64,000 bases of DNA from Mesocentrotus franciscanus. Lineage: Eukaryota; Echinodermata; Echinoidea; Camarodonta; Strongylocentrotidae. The stretch lies in the NCBI GenBank assembly GCA_037976565.1, contig CP137682.1:22744800-22808799 (forward strand), written 5' to 3'. How positions within the stretch are numbered: position 1 is the first letter of the stretch; each line of letters opens with the position of its first letter. Positions 25,701-34,669 of the stretch are shown in pieces. Under the pieces are notes generated by a model, which did no database searches, was not told where the DNA came from, and saw only the letters and a list, made by a program, of their open reading frames with translations. A program made the translations under genes and the position numbers.

Positions 25701-28700
25701 CACAAGTCATGATGAAAACAAAACTGTTTAACAATGATGAAGAAAACAGGCAAAACAAGGATATAGATGCATGTGTTCCTGAGCATTTTCTCCACGCTGC
25801 CTGGATGGCAAAAAGCATATTAAAGTTTACCAATTTTCACCTAAACAAATAATTTGTGTAGAGCTACAATGTATAAAATCAAACTAAAAAAAACTTTACC
25901 TGGCATTTATGGGCCAACGGATAAGGAGTACAAAGAAAATAAAAAATAACATAAAACTGGACACGCAGCACCCAAGTCAGACTTGGGTTCCATGCGGCTC
26001 TATTTTATCCTAGCGCATCAAGTAGTCTAATCACAAGTTACTTTTATGTTAATTGAGAGTGTATTTAAACTCACATTTATAAGCTTTTTTATTTTAGAAG
26101 TAATGTTTGAAGCTCATATTTTGACTATATAGTATTACCGCATGGAACCCATAAAACACTCAATAGAATATATTTGGGTGATTGGCACACTTTAAATCAC
26201 GTGAATCCTTGGACCTTCATACCTTGGCTTCCAAAGAAGTACCTCCCTCCCAGTTTCTTGGGGGTCGATGACCCTGGTGTGGACGAACCCTGTCGGTCAG
26301 GGCTCTCGGACACTGCAATGATGGGTTGGTTGGCAAGAAGTTTCCTTGGTGTGCTCATTCTCTGTGACTTAGGAGTCTGCAGGAGTATATTTGATAAGAA
26401 AGGAAAAAAAAATCACCTTTTGTTTTAAATTCTAGAAGAGCTGCTATCTTGATCATAAACTCCTCGCATATAGCAATAAAACATTGCGCAAGTGGAGCCT
26501 TTATGATTATTTCATGAATATAGAAGAAACGGAATTCAGCCTTTGGATGCAATGATTTATATATTTTGAACAAACCATGTCAAATCAAATCATATCAAAT
26601 CAAACTTATCTGAATTTGTATCATTCTCTTCAAAAACAATAGATATATTAAACTGTCTTTCCAAATTGTTGTTCTGAATAAATATACTAAAAGAGGACAA
26701 AAGAGATAAACAACATAGCCTCCTAGAGCACTACCATTTTCCAGGAAAAAGAAAGTTATTATCATTATTATTCATTTGGCACTTTCAATAAATGTCCACA
26801 AAAAAAACATGAAAATGAGTAAACAGAATATGGCAATAATTTCATAGACACTGGTGCACCCAACCAGGCGGCCTGGGAAGGAATGGGGCAACTAGACAAA
26901 CATGGCCCACATGCCTTCCTTTCCGCTTTCACTTTCACTTTCCCTGATTCAAACAATTTGGAAATAATTCATTCAAGAATTTCTCTTCAAACTAAACCCT
27001 TCCCCATTTTATACACCATGGTCCTGAGAGAAAAAACTAGACAAAACGCCTTGCATGAAGGAACAGAAAATCTATCTGGGATCTGAACCCTTAACTTTAT
27101 AATTACATGTCAATAGGACAAGCCACTCAGTCTTACCATAATAACTTCACCAGTCAGGATCTGGACTGCTACTACATCACCTTGAAGGGCTCTGTTGCGG
27201 GCGTGGACACCATTGATAAAGATATCAGAACCACCATCCTATAAGTGAACAAGAACAGAGAGAATAAATGTGACTGAAATGCAAAGAGTTTGTTTGTTTG
27301 TTTGGTATCCTGAGAGAACTCTTGGGAAAATCTGGAGGACTTGAATGCCTCTGTTGTCAGCATGAGCATCTTCGATAAAGCTATAAGTACCACCATCTTG
27401 TTATTAAAGTAAGCACTAACAGAGAGAATACATGAGGTTTAACAATGAACACACAGAGTTTGATTTGTATCATGGAAGAAGTCTTGGGAGAATCTCCAAG
27501 CTCTGGAATGAGTCCCCTGACAGTGTTACAACCTTCAATTCCTCTGCTTGATAAATTCGCCTACTTAAAATATTTTAACCTTCCCCCTTCCCAATATGCT
27601 GTATCAAATACACTATGCCTCAATTACGCAAGACTACAGTGGATGTGAAAGGAACAACTACTGTAAAAGTAGAAATATTCGCGGTACATTAATTTTCGAG
27701 GATTTCGCAACAAGATCGGCAAGCGCGAATTTTGGAACTTGCGAAAATATAAGCATGACTTCTTATGCGTGTTTTGAACGGGCTGAATTGCGTGCAACAC
27801 GAATTTAAGAACCAGCAAATATGCTTTGGGGTCGCTCAGCGCAAAAAATTAATCAAGCGAAAATAACAGCGTTTACAGTATACAGTGACTGAAGTGTATA
27901 CGATTTTATTAATCATATTGAAATTACTGTGTCAATTAACAGCAACCAGCTCTTCAAGCAGTGTAACACTTGTGTCATCATACTCTTCCTTTAAGTACAA
28001 ACATGAAACTTTAAAATTTGTATGTAGACAACTACACAACTACAAAAAATATATAAAATTCTGCTTCCTTACTATGCACTACAGACAAATTTCTATCAAG
28101 ATCGATTTCCATGCTGACCCCTTCTGTGTTGTATGCAAAAGATCTTGCCGAATAATTAACAGTGATAAATAAAAGTCTACATTTTTCCTCCAGAAACTCC
28201 AGAAACAGAAAAACTTACTTCTATCATGAAGTTCATATCTATGGAAGATAGCATATGCCCAATCTATCAATGTCTTGAAACAATTCATTTGAAGCCAATA
28301 TTTTGACCCCTGAGAGTTCAACTACATGTATGACAATCTTCTAAAAATGCGGCTGTCTAAAAGGAGAAAGTTTTTAATATTTTAAAAGTGTCATTGTATA
28401 TTTTTCAAGAACAATTTATACTTACTGGTGAGTCAAGATACGCCTCCTCAAAGTTCTTGGGGTTGATTCGTAGCGTTCCCTTCACCACCTTGCCCTGTTT
28501 TACAAATTTAGACACATCTTCCTCCATCCAGTACTTGTCGAATGGCTGTCCAGAAATTAAGGGGAAAAATTGCCCGTAATACAGTCAAACCTGCACACAA
28601 AGACCTCTCATGGGAGATTTTTAAACTGCTGTCTTTATAGATAGGTGCTTTAATGAACAGGTCACTTGGGTTTCAACAAGGGACAGAAAATAGGAAACCC

Positions 28701-29882
28701 CAAAAAGAGGTTTTCACTGAGAAAAAAAAGAGGTCTTACAGACATGTGGAATTTCTGTACAGGTGGTTGCTAAAGTACGTTTCACTGTAGATGATAGGGA
28801 AGCTACGAAGGCATACTGGTTATTATTATTATCTGATTATCATATCTTGTCTTGGTTTGACCACAGAAAGATATTATACCATGAAATTTTAACCAGTTGT
28901 TCCTCTCATTGAAAAAATTAAATGATTTTGTCCATTCTCCTGTCTGTATTTTGTTAATTGATGTGCAAGAAACAAATTGTATATGTTGCAAGTTGGGTTT
29001 ACATAAGCTTTGGGGTTAGGGCTAGGGTAAGGATAAAGGTTGGTCAAAGTGTTTAGTCCAGGGCTAAATGTGATTATTTGTGTCGTGTACGAAATTTACA
29101 GCAGAGCATACATTGCCAGAGCATGTATTGTAGAACATTTTCACTTCTTTCGACACTCAAACATACCGGTACCTTGAAAGATTGTTTCTTGGGCGTGGCA
29201 CCGGAGGAATCTGTGGGTTGGCCACCTGGGGATAATGGCTGGCCATCCTTCTTAGCTTGTTTCTTATCCTTTCCTCCATTCTTTCCTTTCTTCTGCTTGT
29301 CTTTGCCTCCAGCATCTTTCCTCCCAAAGTGGTGGGGTGCTGTCTCACCCTGACCGGAATCAGTGGACTGTAACATGAGAAGTGTGGAATAAGAAACAAT
29401 CATCCTCATTATCATCATCATCCTCATTATCATCATCATCATCATCATCCATACCTGCCAACCTTTGAAGACTAAAAATATTAATCATTTTTTACGAGGA
29501 CTGTGAGGGAGTGGAGTGACCAAGAGGTGGGTGGGTGTGGGAGGGCAAATCATGGCTGCTCCACTGCGAAATCTATGTGCTGAACGCAATCACGGTCGAA
29601 ACAAAAATCACTCATATGTTTTGACATAACAGTCCCATATGTAGTAATCCACGTAAGTTTGTATGGTAAATGTGCGCATGAAACAAGAACACATCGCATG
29701 TAGTCATGGCTGCCCATGTCATGTCGTTAAAAAATTAAAAAAATTAATTTAAAAAAAAAATAATAAAAAAAATTGAAAATCTTAATTTTGTGACACAAAA
29801 TCGTAAGGCGTAATTTAAAACAAAAAAATCATAGTAATTACGCCAAAATCGTAGTAGTTGGCAGGTATGCATCATCCTCATT

Positions 29883-29913
<31 letters not shown>

Positions 29914-30044
29914 ATATCATCATCATCATCATCAATATCATCATCATCCTCATCATCATCATCATCATCATCATCAATATCATCTATTTCATCATCATCA
30001 TCATCATCAATATCCTCATCATCATCATCATCATCATCATCAAT

Positions 30045-30079
<35 letters not shown>

Positions 30080-30107
30080 CATCCTCATCCTCATCATCAT
30101 CATCAAT

Positions 30108-30145
<38 letters not shown>

Positions 30146-32946
30146 AATCATCATCATCATTATCATCATCCTGTGAGTCCCCTCTATGGTGGGTCAGGTC
30201 TCCTCATTACCGCTCTCTATCTCATTCTGTCTGTAGCCAGCTCCAAATCAATTTCTCTTCCATCTTCCTTAATACAATCTATCCACCTCTCCCTGGGCCT
30301 TCCTCTCTTTCTTCTTTCTTTCTCCTTTCTCTCTGCTGCCACTCTAATCAGTTCATCTTCATCTTTCCTCTTCACATGTCTAAATCTAAATCTGCTCTCT
30401 CTAATCTTCTCCCTTATCTCTGTCAAGTAAGAAACATTCTCATCTTCTTTTTCTAGTGCCTTATCTTTTGGCAACCAATCATCTGGGTTTTGTGCATATT
30501 CAAGAATTTCTAGTGTCGGTCTCCCCTTTCGCTCTTCAAGATAAGGAATCCTCTGACTTCTCATTGTACATGTCCTCAAGAGTACAGAAGAGAGAGTATG
30601 TCTCACTTTAGAAGTAAAAACAAGAAACTGAAGAAAGTTTATATGTCACCAAATGTACAGAAGAGCTAGTCTGTCTCCCTCAGCAAAAATTCAAACAAAA
30701 AGTAGATAAATAAAGATAATTTGTGAAAGTTGATCATATGGAAGGCCCTTTTACACCTCAAATTTAAAACAATTGAAGATTTTTTTTTTTGGGGGGGGGG
30801 TGGCAATATGAGTGATAGAGAGTCTCTTATGAATTCCTTTGCCATATGGATGGTAGATCAATGGTTAAACTCACCCCATGTCTTGCGAACTTGTCCATTC
30901 CACTGGAATCTTTCCTGCTCATGCTTTCCTGTGCAGGGCTACTGTGTAGGGCACTTGCAGAACCCCTCCTGGTCTTAGCCGTCACGGCTCCATCAACTAA
31001 GCTCTTCTGCCCCTCCCTGGGGAAGGTGCTTGACATTTTAGCAGGGTGTCCGCTCAGGGGACTGGTGCCCCCACCCAGCTTGGTGCGGAAGCGACCACCA
31101 GACTCCAGCTTACGCACCATCAGGCCACTGGAATAAACAAGCAGATTGGTTTGATATTATTCTCGATAGATATTTGCAGAATCGGAGGCTTCACTTAATC
31201 GCAATTACGTATTTGTCAAGAGTCATCCATGGAAATAGTTTACAATGAAAAATACTTAAGGTAGCTGGTGAATGCTGTTAATCATTGGACCCAATGGATT
31301 GAAATGATAATAGTAAATACTCAGTTTAAACAAAGATTGGCAGGTATCAAATTTCAGGTTGCTTTTAGACTGAAAACATCACAACTTGGACTAAATTATT
31401 AAAGAATTGTGTTTACCCTAGGCAAGTTTGCTCTACAACAATACTATCACCTCACAATGTGTCTCCAGCAGCAATAGTTTTGGTCAAGGAAATGCTTTTG
31501 ACAAACCCCAGGGTGAGAATATTCCACGATGAGGGACATATTATACAAGTTGAGAGGTATTGTTACTGTTTGAACCTTGCAATGCTTGTGTGAGGTAATC
31601 CAGTAAGTTAAAGACAAGACTAATGTAAACCAGAAACTTTCCTATGCATGAAACTGTCACAAATTTGCAAGTGGGCCAGATTTGCAAACATTTGATGCCA
31701 TTAAATGATTGAATTATGACACTGGGTTTTTTTTCAATGCTCGAGTAAAATGAACAAATCTTCTAATAAAACCGGTCCTACTCACCGGCCGCTCTTGGCT
31801 GGAGATGGGTCTCTCCCCTTCAAACCTTTCTGGACAGCTAATCCTGAATCATTTGAAGGGTCCCCGGACTCGGTCTGAGCTCTCACTTCAAATTCTGCAC
31901 AACTGTCTTCATTCTCCACATTTTCTTTCTTTCTCCGTCTTTTTTTCTACAAATAGAACAAAACCAAAATACATAGACCCCTAAATAAAAGCTATATCAA
32001 TTTTTCTGTCCTATTTGAAAGGAAATAACATCCTGTCTGAAATCATTCAACTTGTGACATGCTTTTGAAGATTTTATTTTTCATAGCAGCTTGTTGTAGT
32101 GGCACCCGAAAGATAACTACCACAAATATATTGCTTGTCCTTAAATCTACTTCTTAACTAACGTACTAATAATTAGGTTGGTCCTACCTAAGGTCTTGGT
32201 CGGAATTACGTATGGACGCTGGTAAAAAGCGAGGTAATAGCTGAAAACTGTCTAGAAGATCCACCACACAACGCAGGAGCTCCTGTTGCAGAATACGTAA
32301 AGGCCGTATAGATAGAGGATAGCTGACGACACCGTCAAATGCTGACTGGGAGAGTCTTGACCAGTAGTAAAAGTTGTGTCAGTCAAAGTCCAGTATCCTA
32401 TCAAGTCTAATCGTCTTACCCAGTATAATTACCGGGACACATCCGTGAGTGCTGCGGAAAGCGTCATTCGAGCACACAGTGAGTAAGAGCCATAATGGCT
32501 TGGGCTGGGTCACTACATTGTAAAACAGCTGTAGTATCCTAATAAAATGATGTAACTGAGTGGTGATCACATTATACCATATTTTGGGGGGATTCCAAGG
32601 TATGTGGTCATTTAGTGTTACCAAGAATTATCAAGTACTATGGAAATGTGAACATATGATTTACATCAGAAGTACAATTACATATTATTAATTTTAATTT
32701 AAAAACTTCCATCAATCTATTGCTCTAATTATTCTGATTTCCCTTGATGTTAAAATTCTTACTTCCTATTTTATTCCTTACCACCTGTTTCTTTTTCTTC
32801 TTTCCTTCACCGTCCATCTCTGTATCTAGTTCTTCCATCCCTACCCTTTCGCTCTCCTCTTCTGATGCTGAGTAGCTGGGGTTCACCGAGATGTTGTCCA
32901 ACTCCAGCAAGGAGTTTACGGAGGTGGAAAGCTGATCCTTATTCAT
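11435..32946 (-). CDS. DIS3L2: DIS3-like exonuclease 2, 24 coding exons
   Basis: Predicted cytoplasmic 3'-5' exoribonuclease of the RNB (RNase II/R) family. The family degrades uridylated RNAs such as pre-let-7 without the exosome. Coding exons, 5' to 3': 32946-32782, 31946-31786, 31127-30875, 29367-29167, 28545-28426, 27238-27137, 26376-26223, 24823-24655, 23850-23754, 23443-23321, 22708-22542, 21370-21271, 20806-20653, 20125-20013, 19009-18902, 18090-17914, 17622-17486, 16992-16809, 15809-15723, 14775-14628, 13727-13597, 12820-12716, 12071-11907, 11467-11435. They total 3,354 nt (1,117 aa), and every junction is GT-AG with matching phase. Order: low-complexity N-terminus, cold-shock domain 1, Ser/Pro linker, cold-shock domain 2, RNB ([11 protein letters not shown] at about 637-647; [16 protein letters not shown]), S1. 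No PIN domain is seen, which separates it from DIS3 and DIS3L. The N-terminus and linker are longer than in human DIS3L2 (about 885 aa). The start is the first ATG after an acceptor at 32978-32979, so an upstream 5' UTR exon is expected. Confidence 0.95.
12152..12251. mobile_element. 100-bp foldback element in DIS3L2 intron 22
   Basis: Inverted ends ATGCGTCACA...CGTTTCGCT and AGCGAAACGTGTGACGCAT form a roughly 25-bp imperfect stem around a 50-bp centre. It is probably a very short MITE. Confidence 0.55.
12465..12600 (+). repeat. Dispersed repeat, copy 2 of 2
   Basis: It aligns with 10,128-10,275 in the same orientation, with matching blocks at ACAGAAGA, GTGAAG, GTTATTGGGTAAA and CAATTCCCCATAA. 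It lies in DIS3L2 intron 22. Family unknown. Confidence 0.6.
13137..13400. repeat. GA-rich polypurine tract
   Basis: It is almost entirely purine on the plus strand, with (GA)n, (GATA)n and (GACA)n runs. Sited in DIS3L2 intron 21, it reads as pyrimidine in the transcript. The minus-strand frames over it (Ser/Leu/Pro-rich) are low-complexity artefacts. Confidence 0.8.
13865..13946 (-). pseudogene. Decayed copy of the 5' part of DIS3L2 exon 21, acceptor kept
   Basis: The segment repeats 13,668-13,745 (acceptor plus first half of exon 21) about 200 bp upstream in intron 20. On the minus strand it keeps an acceptor-like TTTATACCAG and reads [20 protein letters not shown] against [20 protein letters not shown] in the real exon. 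It has no matching donor and its frame runs to TAG, so it is a decoy acceptor or a dead exon. Confidence 0.85.
14101..14181. repeat. CT microsatellites
   Basis: Two (CT)n tracts, near 14,096-14,120 and 14,164-14,180, lie in DIS3L2 intron 20, preceded by a (CTTT)n run near 13,980-14,015. Confidence 0.8.
14284..14560. mobile_element. Palindromic MITE family 'GTGTTTCACAAAG', copy A
   Basis: Ends GGGGTGTTTCACAAAGAC and GTCTTTGTGAAACACCCC are inverted repeats, with long subterminal complementarity (AAGATCGACTTTAA; GGCAGGCC). There are five copies in the window: 14,284, 36,967, 45,040, 50,993 and 52,683. This copy lost about 11 bp (AGTTGGACTT-like) from its left arm. It has no coding capacity and lies in DIS3L2 intron 20. 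Confidence 0.9.
14628..20806 (-). CDS. DIS3L2: DIS3L2 exons 13-20: RNB catalytic domain
   Basis: Exon 13 holds the metal-binding acidic cluster [11 protein letters not shown] (D637, D643, D645, D646), the site that binds Mg2+ in RNase II-type enzymes. All four acids are present, so the enzyme should be active. Exon 14 ([28 protein letters not shown]), exon 15 ([16 protein letters not shown]), exon 16 ([20 protein letters not shown]), exon 17 ([15 protein letters not shown]), exon 18 ([25 protein letters not shown]) and exon 20 ([20 protein letters not shown]) are in family order. Introns here carry two decayed exon copies (13.87 and 18.28 kb), a SINE (19.6 kb) and several MITEs. Confidence 0.95.
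16091..16239. mobile_element. Palindromic MITE, TIR GGGCCCGTTTCATAAAACT
   Basis: The left end GGGCCCGTTTCATAAAACT pairs with the right end AGTTTTATGAAACAGGGTCC, 149 bp in all, in DIS3L2 intron 18. A related single end (GGGCCCTGTTTCACGAAACA) occurs near 50,039. Confidence 0.7.
16472..16764. mobile_element. TTAA-flanked TIR element, 293 bp, GC-rich core
   Basis: TTAA flanks both sides (16,468-16,471 and 16,765-16,768). TIRs are AGGGAGTGTAGCATG and, read inward from the right, AGGGACTGTAGCATG. The interior (about 16,580-16,700) is clearly richer in GC and CpG than the surrounding intron, a base composition unlike its neighbourhood. There is no transposase. Confidence 0.85.
17643..17745 (-). mobile_element. 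LINE-like 3' tail with (TTGAA)n
   Basis: On the minus strand a unique stretch (ACCCATGTACCTGTGTTCAC) runs into AATAAATG and then tandem TTGAAT/TTGAAA units. This is the usual look of a 5'-truncated non-LTR element with a short repeat tail. No coding part is visible. Confidence 0.45.
17763..17822. repeat. 60-bp imperfect hairpin
   Basis: AAGTCACAATG and GATAATGAAC on the left pair with GTTCATTATC and CATTGTGACTT on the right. The loop is 12 bp and the internal bulge 5 bp. It lies in DIS3L2 intron 16, and is a small MITE end-pair or structured intron RNA. Confidence 0.7.
18284..18364 (-). pseudogene. Decayed copy of the 5' part of DIS3L2 exon 16
   Basis: It repeats about 18,022-18,105 (acceptor plus start of exon 16) some 260 bp upstream in intron 15, with similarity continuing into the intron. 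On the minus strand GATAG then ATCTTGCA...AAGAATGGTGTGGC matches the real exon start, but a 2-nt insertion breaks the frame. The AG of the acceptor is preserved. Confidence 0.8.
19603..19893 (+). mobile_element. tRNA-derived SINE, well preserved
   Basis: Pol III A box TGGTCGAGTGG (19,612-19,622) and B box GGTTCGAGTCC (19,656-19,666) are both consensus-like. They are followed by CCTTTGGCAAGACATT, a unique body, CGCTATATAAAAGCTGAGT, and an (ATT)n tail at about 19,872-19,890. It is not a tRNA gene: no acceptor stem closes and the transcript continues. It lies in DIS3L2 intron 14 in antisense orientation to the gene. Confidence 0.9.
21140..21246 (-). mobile_element. tRNA-derived SINE, 5' part
   Basis: On the minus strand from 21,246: A box TGGTCTAGTGG, B box GGTTCAAATCC, then CATCCTTTGGCAAGACACTA. 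This is the same block order as the SINE at 19.6 kb with a different tRNA head, so the two may be subfamilies. It lies in DIS3L2 intron 12 in the gene's sense. Confidence 0.8.
21271..27238 (-). CDS. DIS3L2: DIS3L2 exons 6-12: CSD1 end, linker, CSD2
   Basis: Exon 6 ([28 protein letters not shown]) completes cold-shock domain 1. Exons 7-9 (about residues 335-474) are a Ser/Thr/Pro/Asp-rich linker ([29 protein letters not shown]). This is the fast-evolving inter-CSD segment of the family. Exon 10 ([20 protein letters not shown]), exon 11 ([19 protein letters not shown]) and exon 12 ([20 protein letters not shown]) are cold-shock domain 2 and the bridge to RNB. The acceptor of exon 10 has a modest pyrimidine tract but is fixed by phase and homology. 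Confidence 0.9.
21723..21806. repeat. 84-bp hairpin with perfect 21-bp arms
   Basis: The arm ATCTGAATAAAAAGATTGCC(T) at 21,723-21,743 is perfectly inverted at 21,786-21,806 around a 42-bp loop, in DIS3L2 intron 11. Confidence 0.85.
24194..24275 (+). mobile_element. LINE 3' end, 5'-truncated copy with (ATT)n tail
   Basis: The block with CAGGGCCCTCAGGGAGAACA, GAGGCTACCCTGGGTAAA and a TATTATTATTATT tail matches the 3' terminal block of the LINE remnant at 1394-1440 (CAGGGCCCCATGGAAGACCA, GGGCTACCCTG). It is probably a dead-on-arrival insertion in DIS3L2 intron 8. Confidence 0.65.
25055..25428 (+). mobile_element. TTAA-flanked MITE, copy 1 (374 bp)
   Basis: TTAA occurs on both sides (25,051-25,054 and 25,429-25,432). 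Ends are AGGGAT... and ...ATGCCT. The 375-bp element at 41,530-41,904 is a reverse-complement copy along its full length (for example CTTTGTCTCAGATTCTGA and CACGTAGGGCCGTGCATCTC), also flanked by TTAA. It lies in DIS3L2 intron 7. Confidence 0.92.
27346..27412 (-). pseudogene. Decayed tandem copy of DIS3L2 exon 6
   Basis: About 27,186-27,345 (part of exon 6 plus its upstream intron) is tandemly duplicated at about 27,346-27,510. On the minus strand the copy still reads [20 protein letters not shown] against [20 protein letters not shown] in exon 6. The acceptor base context has changed (ACAAGATGG for ATAGGATGG) and the 3' donor side is lost. It appears to be a dead exon in intron 5. Confidence 0.8.
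27661..27878. mobile_element. TA-flanked MITE, TIR CTGTAAAAG...TTCGC
   Basis: TA dinucleotides flank a 218-bp unit. Inverted ends CTGTAAAAGTAGAAATATTC and, from the right, CTGTAAACGCTGTTATTTTC share the CTGTAAA..G...TATTTTCGC pattern of tc1/mariner-type MITEs. It lies in DIS3L2 intron 5. Confidence 0.8.
28426..32946 (-). CDS. DIS3L2: DIS3L2 exons 1-5: disordered N-terminus and start of CSD1
   Basis: Exons 1-4 encode about 260 residues rich in E, K, S, G and P, with basic runs (KKKKK, KKRRRKK) and a [19 protein letters not shown] stretch in exon 4. I see no domain there. Exon 5 starts [19 protein letters not shown] and continues [15 protein letters not shown], which aligns with the first cold-shock RNA-binding domain of DIS3L2. 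The human protein reaches this point after roughly 50 residues, so about 200 residues are extra. The long Lys/Ser leader could be a charged RNA-binding or regulatory tail; this is inference. Confidence 0.85.
29399..30172. repeat. (ATC)n / (GAT)n microsatellite, interrupted
   Basis: Two blocks of ATC repeats, 29,399-29,450 and about 29,868-30,172, are separated by the TIR element at 29,451-29,867. The large block immediately follows (on the minus strand) the end of an RTE-like open frame, so it probably grew from that element's 3' tail. His/Met/Asp-rich frames over it are artefacts. Confidence 0.9.
29451..29867. mobile_element. TIR element (hAT-like) inserted in the microsatellite
   Basis: The left end ATACCTGCCAACC pairs with the right end GTTGGCAGGTAT(G). 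Flanking CATCATCC on both sides is compatible with an 8-bp target duplication but is ambiguous because the target is itself (ATC)n. A/T homopolymer runs occupy the interior. The hAT assignment is inferred from TSD length and TIR look. Confidence 0.7.
30173..30610 (-). pseudogene. RTE-like retrotransposon ORF, C-terminal fragment
   Basis: The minus frame from 30,606 reads [38 protein letters not shown], then [20 protein letters not shown] and LATDRMR, then TAG where family members usually have Trp (AGA-TAG-AGA), then [10 protein letters not shown] and another stop. The RGRPxxRW block with the DR...W...RRxDP ending is characteristic of RTE/endonuclease-RT LINEs. It lies in DIS3L2 intron 3 in the gene's sense and is dead by nonsense mutations. 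Confidence 0.75.
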
Positions 32947-32977
32947 TGTGTCTTTTTAATCTGATAATCAACTGAAT
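32947..32977 (-). other. DIS3L2: DIS3L2 5' UTR portion of the first coding exon
   Basis: A strong acceptor (CAGTGTATTTTTTCCACAG) precedes 32,977, so the start-codon exon is not the first exon. I cannot place the upstream non-coding exon. One weak candidate donor (CCGA/GTAAGT) is near 35,115, following CAATAGATGGCAGCAGATC. Confidence 0.55.
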
Positions 32978-33207
32978 CTGTGGAAAAAATACACTGGAGC
33001 GGTGAGCGATAGTGAGCGTTTTATAGCTTGAAAGCTCCCTAAAACTAAAAGCTATGGTAACTAAATAGCAATAAAATAAACATAGAAATTTGCTGTATGA
33101 AAATTGCACATTTACACCACAAACAAAAAAGGGGAAAAGGAGCTTGCATAAACAAAAAAAAATAATTACAATAAATGAATAAGTGAGTGTAACTAGAGTA
33201 GACTAGA

Positions 33208-34664
33208 CACGTAGAACTATTCGTATTCCGCGCTGTACAATGAGTTTACGCGCTCTGATTGGCCGATACGCTCCAGCTGTTTCGAATTAAAGTGATTAAG
33301 GGCCCCCACTTACGTAAGCTTAAGTAATTAGCGCGCAAGGCCAAGTGCAATGTCAATATGACTTTTTACGTAACATTACATAATGAACTGCTTTAAACAG
33401 GTGACGCATTTCACACATACACTGTACGTAACGCACACTCAGCATAGGTACAAACATTAAATAGAAAAATCAACGAACATTTCAGTACAACTTGCAAGTT
33501 TGTACCTTAAATATGACGAAATTGAGAATTTTTCAAACTTAAGACTTACTTACCTAAGTCTTAAACTTAAGTGAAATACTGAACTTTTCTAGGACGCTGA
33601 AAAAATCGTAACAAATAGAAGATTTGACTGGAATATCATAATTTTGGTATCGGTAAAAACGGAAAATCGCAAGCTAGCTCCTCGCACTAATGTCTTATAA
33701 CATATTTGGCTGTCTGATCGCGCAGCCGATGTTGTGTGCTAAAATTCTTCCCATAGAGATTGTACGCATCCCTATGTGGTCTACGTTTTTTTTTTTTTAA
33801 TCGAAATTCAAACCTTTATTCTTTGTGATCCTGAAGGTGATACTCAATAAATGAGGTGTCATATGAAAGAGCACGTGAATCCCCATATTTCTAAAGGGGC
33901 GTCCTCTCGGAATTCTAAAAATATCTTGGTCAAAACAGCGATTTAAACATTGTGCCCTGGCTAACTCCGAGGTTTGCCACTTTTGAGATATGATGCCCCG
34001 ATCGATAAGTAGTCCCAGTCCTAAGGAAAATATCTATGCGCTTATTTTTTCACTAGCCCCCAGGGATCACAAACAATTACAGTTTGAAAATACCCTTCCC
34101 CACATTTGTCGGATCAGCTAAGTAGGGAGGCGTGAGCTCCGCGCCGGCCGAACCCATGGTGATAGCGCGTAAAATCTGCACATGAATATGCATCGGACCG
34201 CGTGTGTACAAAGCCGGAAATAGGTGCCCATTGAAGACAATGGATTGCCGATCACGCTTGCATATTGCGCAATTCAGCTGTTTTGCTAAATTTAGCAAAA
34301 CAACATAACTCTGCGTGTACGTCTTTTTCGTCGATCCTTACAAAAATTGCATGAATATTTCTATTTGCTGAAGGGGCTGTATCTTTTGATAGAAACATCG
34401 GTGAGTCTTGAAATTTGAAATGTATTATTCTGAGTGAATGATTTTTTCAATTATCCAACCATAATGGTGAAAAACGATCCAAAAGGGAAAATTGAAAAAT
34501 CGTTCAGACACCCTAAACATAGAGCCTATGGGAGCCAGCGATAGCCAATCTAAAGGGCCCATGTCGGCTCGGCTAGGCGCCAAATTACCAAAATGAGCTG
34601 AGACGGGAGGAACGTAATGCGCATGTGCTGGCTGTATTGCCGATGTAAGCTAAAGTTCTACGTG
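33208..34664. mobile_element. TIR DNA element, copy 1, containing a nested insert
   Basis: Inverted ends CACGTAGAACT and AGTTCTACGTG lie inside CTAGA on both sides (33,203-33,207 and 34,665-34,669), a likely 5-bp target duplication. The sequence matches, in reverse complement, the element at 54,729-55,867 over hundreds of bases (for example ATTTCAGTACAACTTGCAA and TGGAATATCATAATTTTGGT). An extra 812 bp is present only in this copy. It ends about 260 bp from the DIS3L2 coding start. Confidence 0.85.
33704..34515. mobile_element. Nested 812-bp insertion inside the copy-1 element
   Basis: It is absent from the related copy at 54.7 kb, which reads CTTATACATAGAGC across the junction. Here AACAT flanks both ends. 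Imperfect inverted ends are TTTGGCTGTCTGATCG and, from the right, TTAGGGTGTCTGAACG. It is a non-autonomous DNA transposon with no coding capacity recognised. Confidence 0.75.
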
Positions 34665-34669
34665 CTAGA

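Noticed and set aside
29858..30430. Open frame of 190 codons, His-rich
   Set aside because: It is a translation of the (ATC)n microsatellite joined to the antisense of the RTE fragment; no splice or start context.
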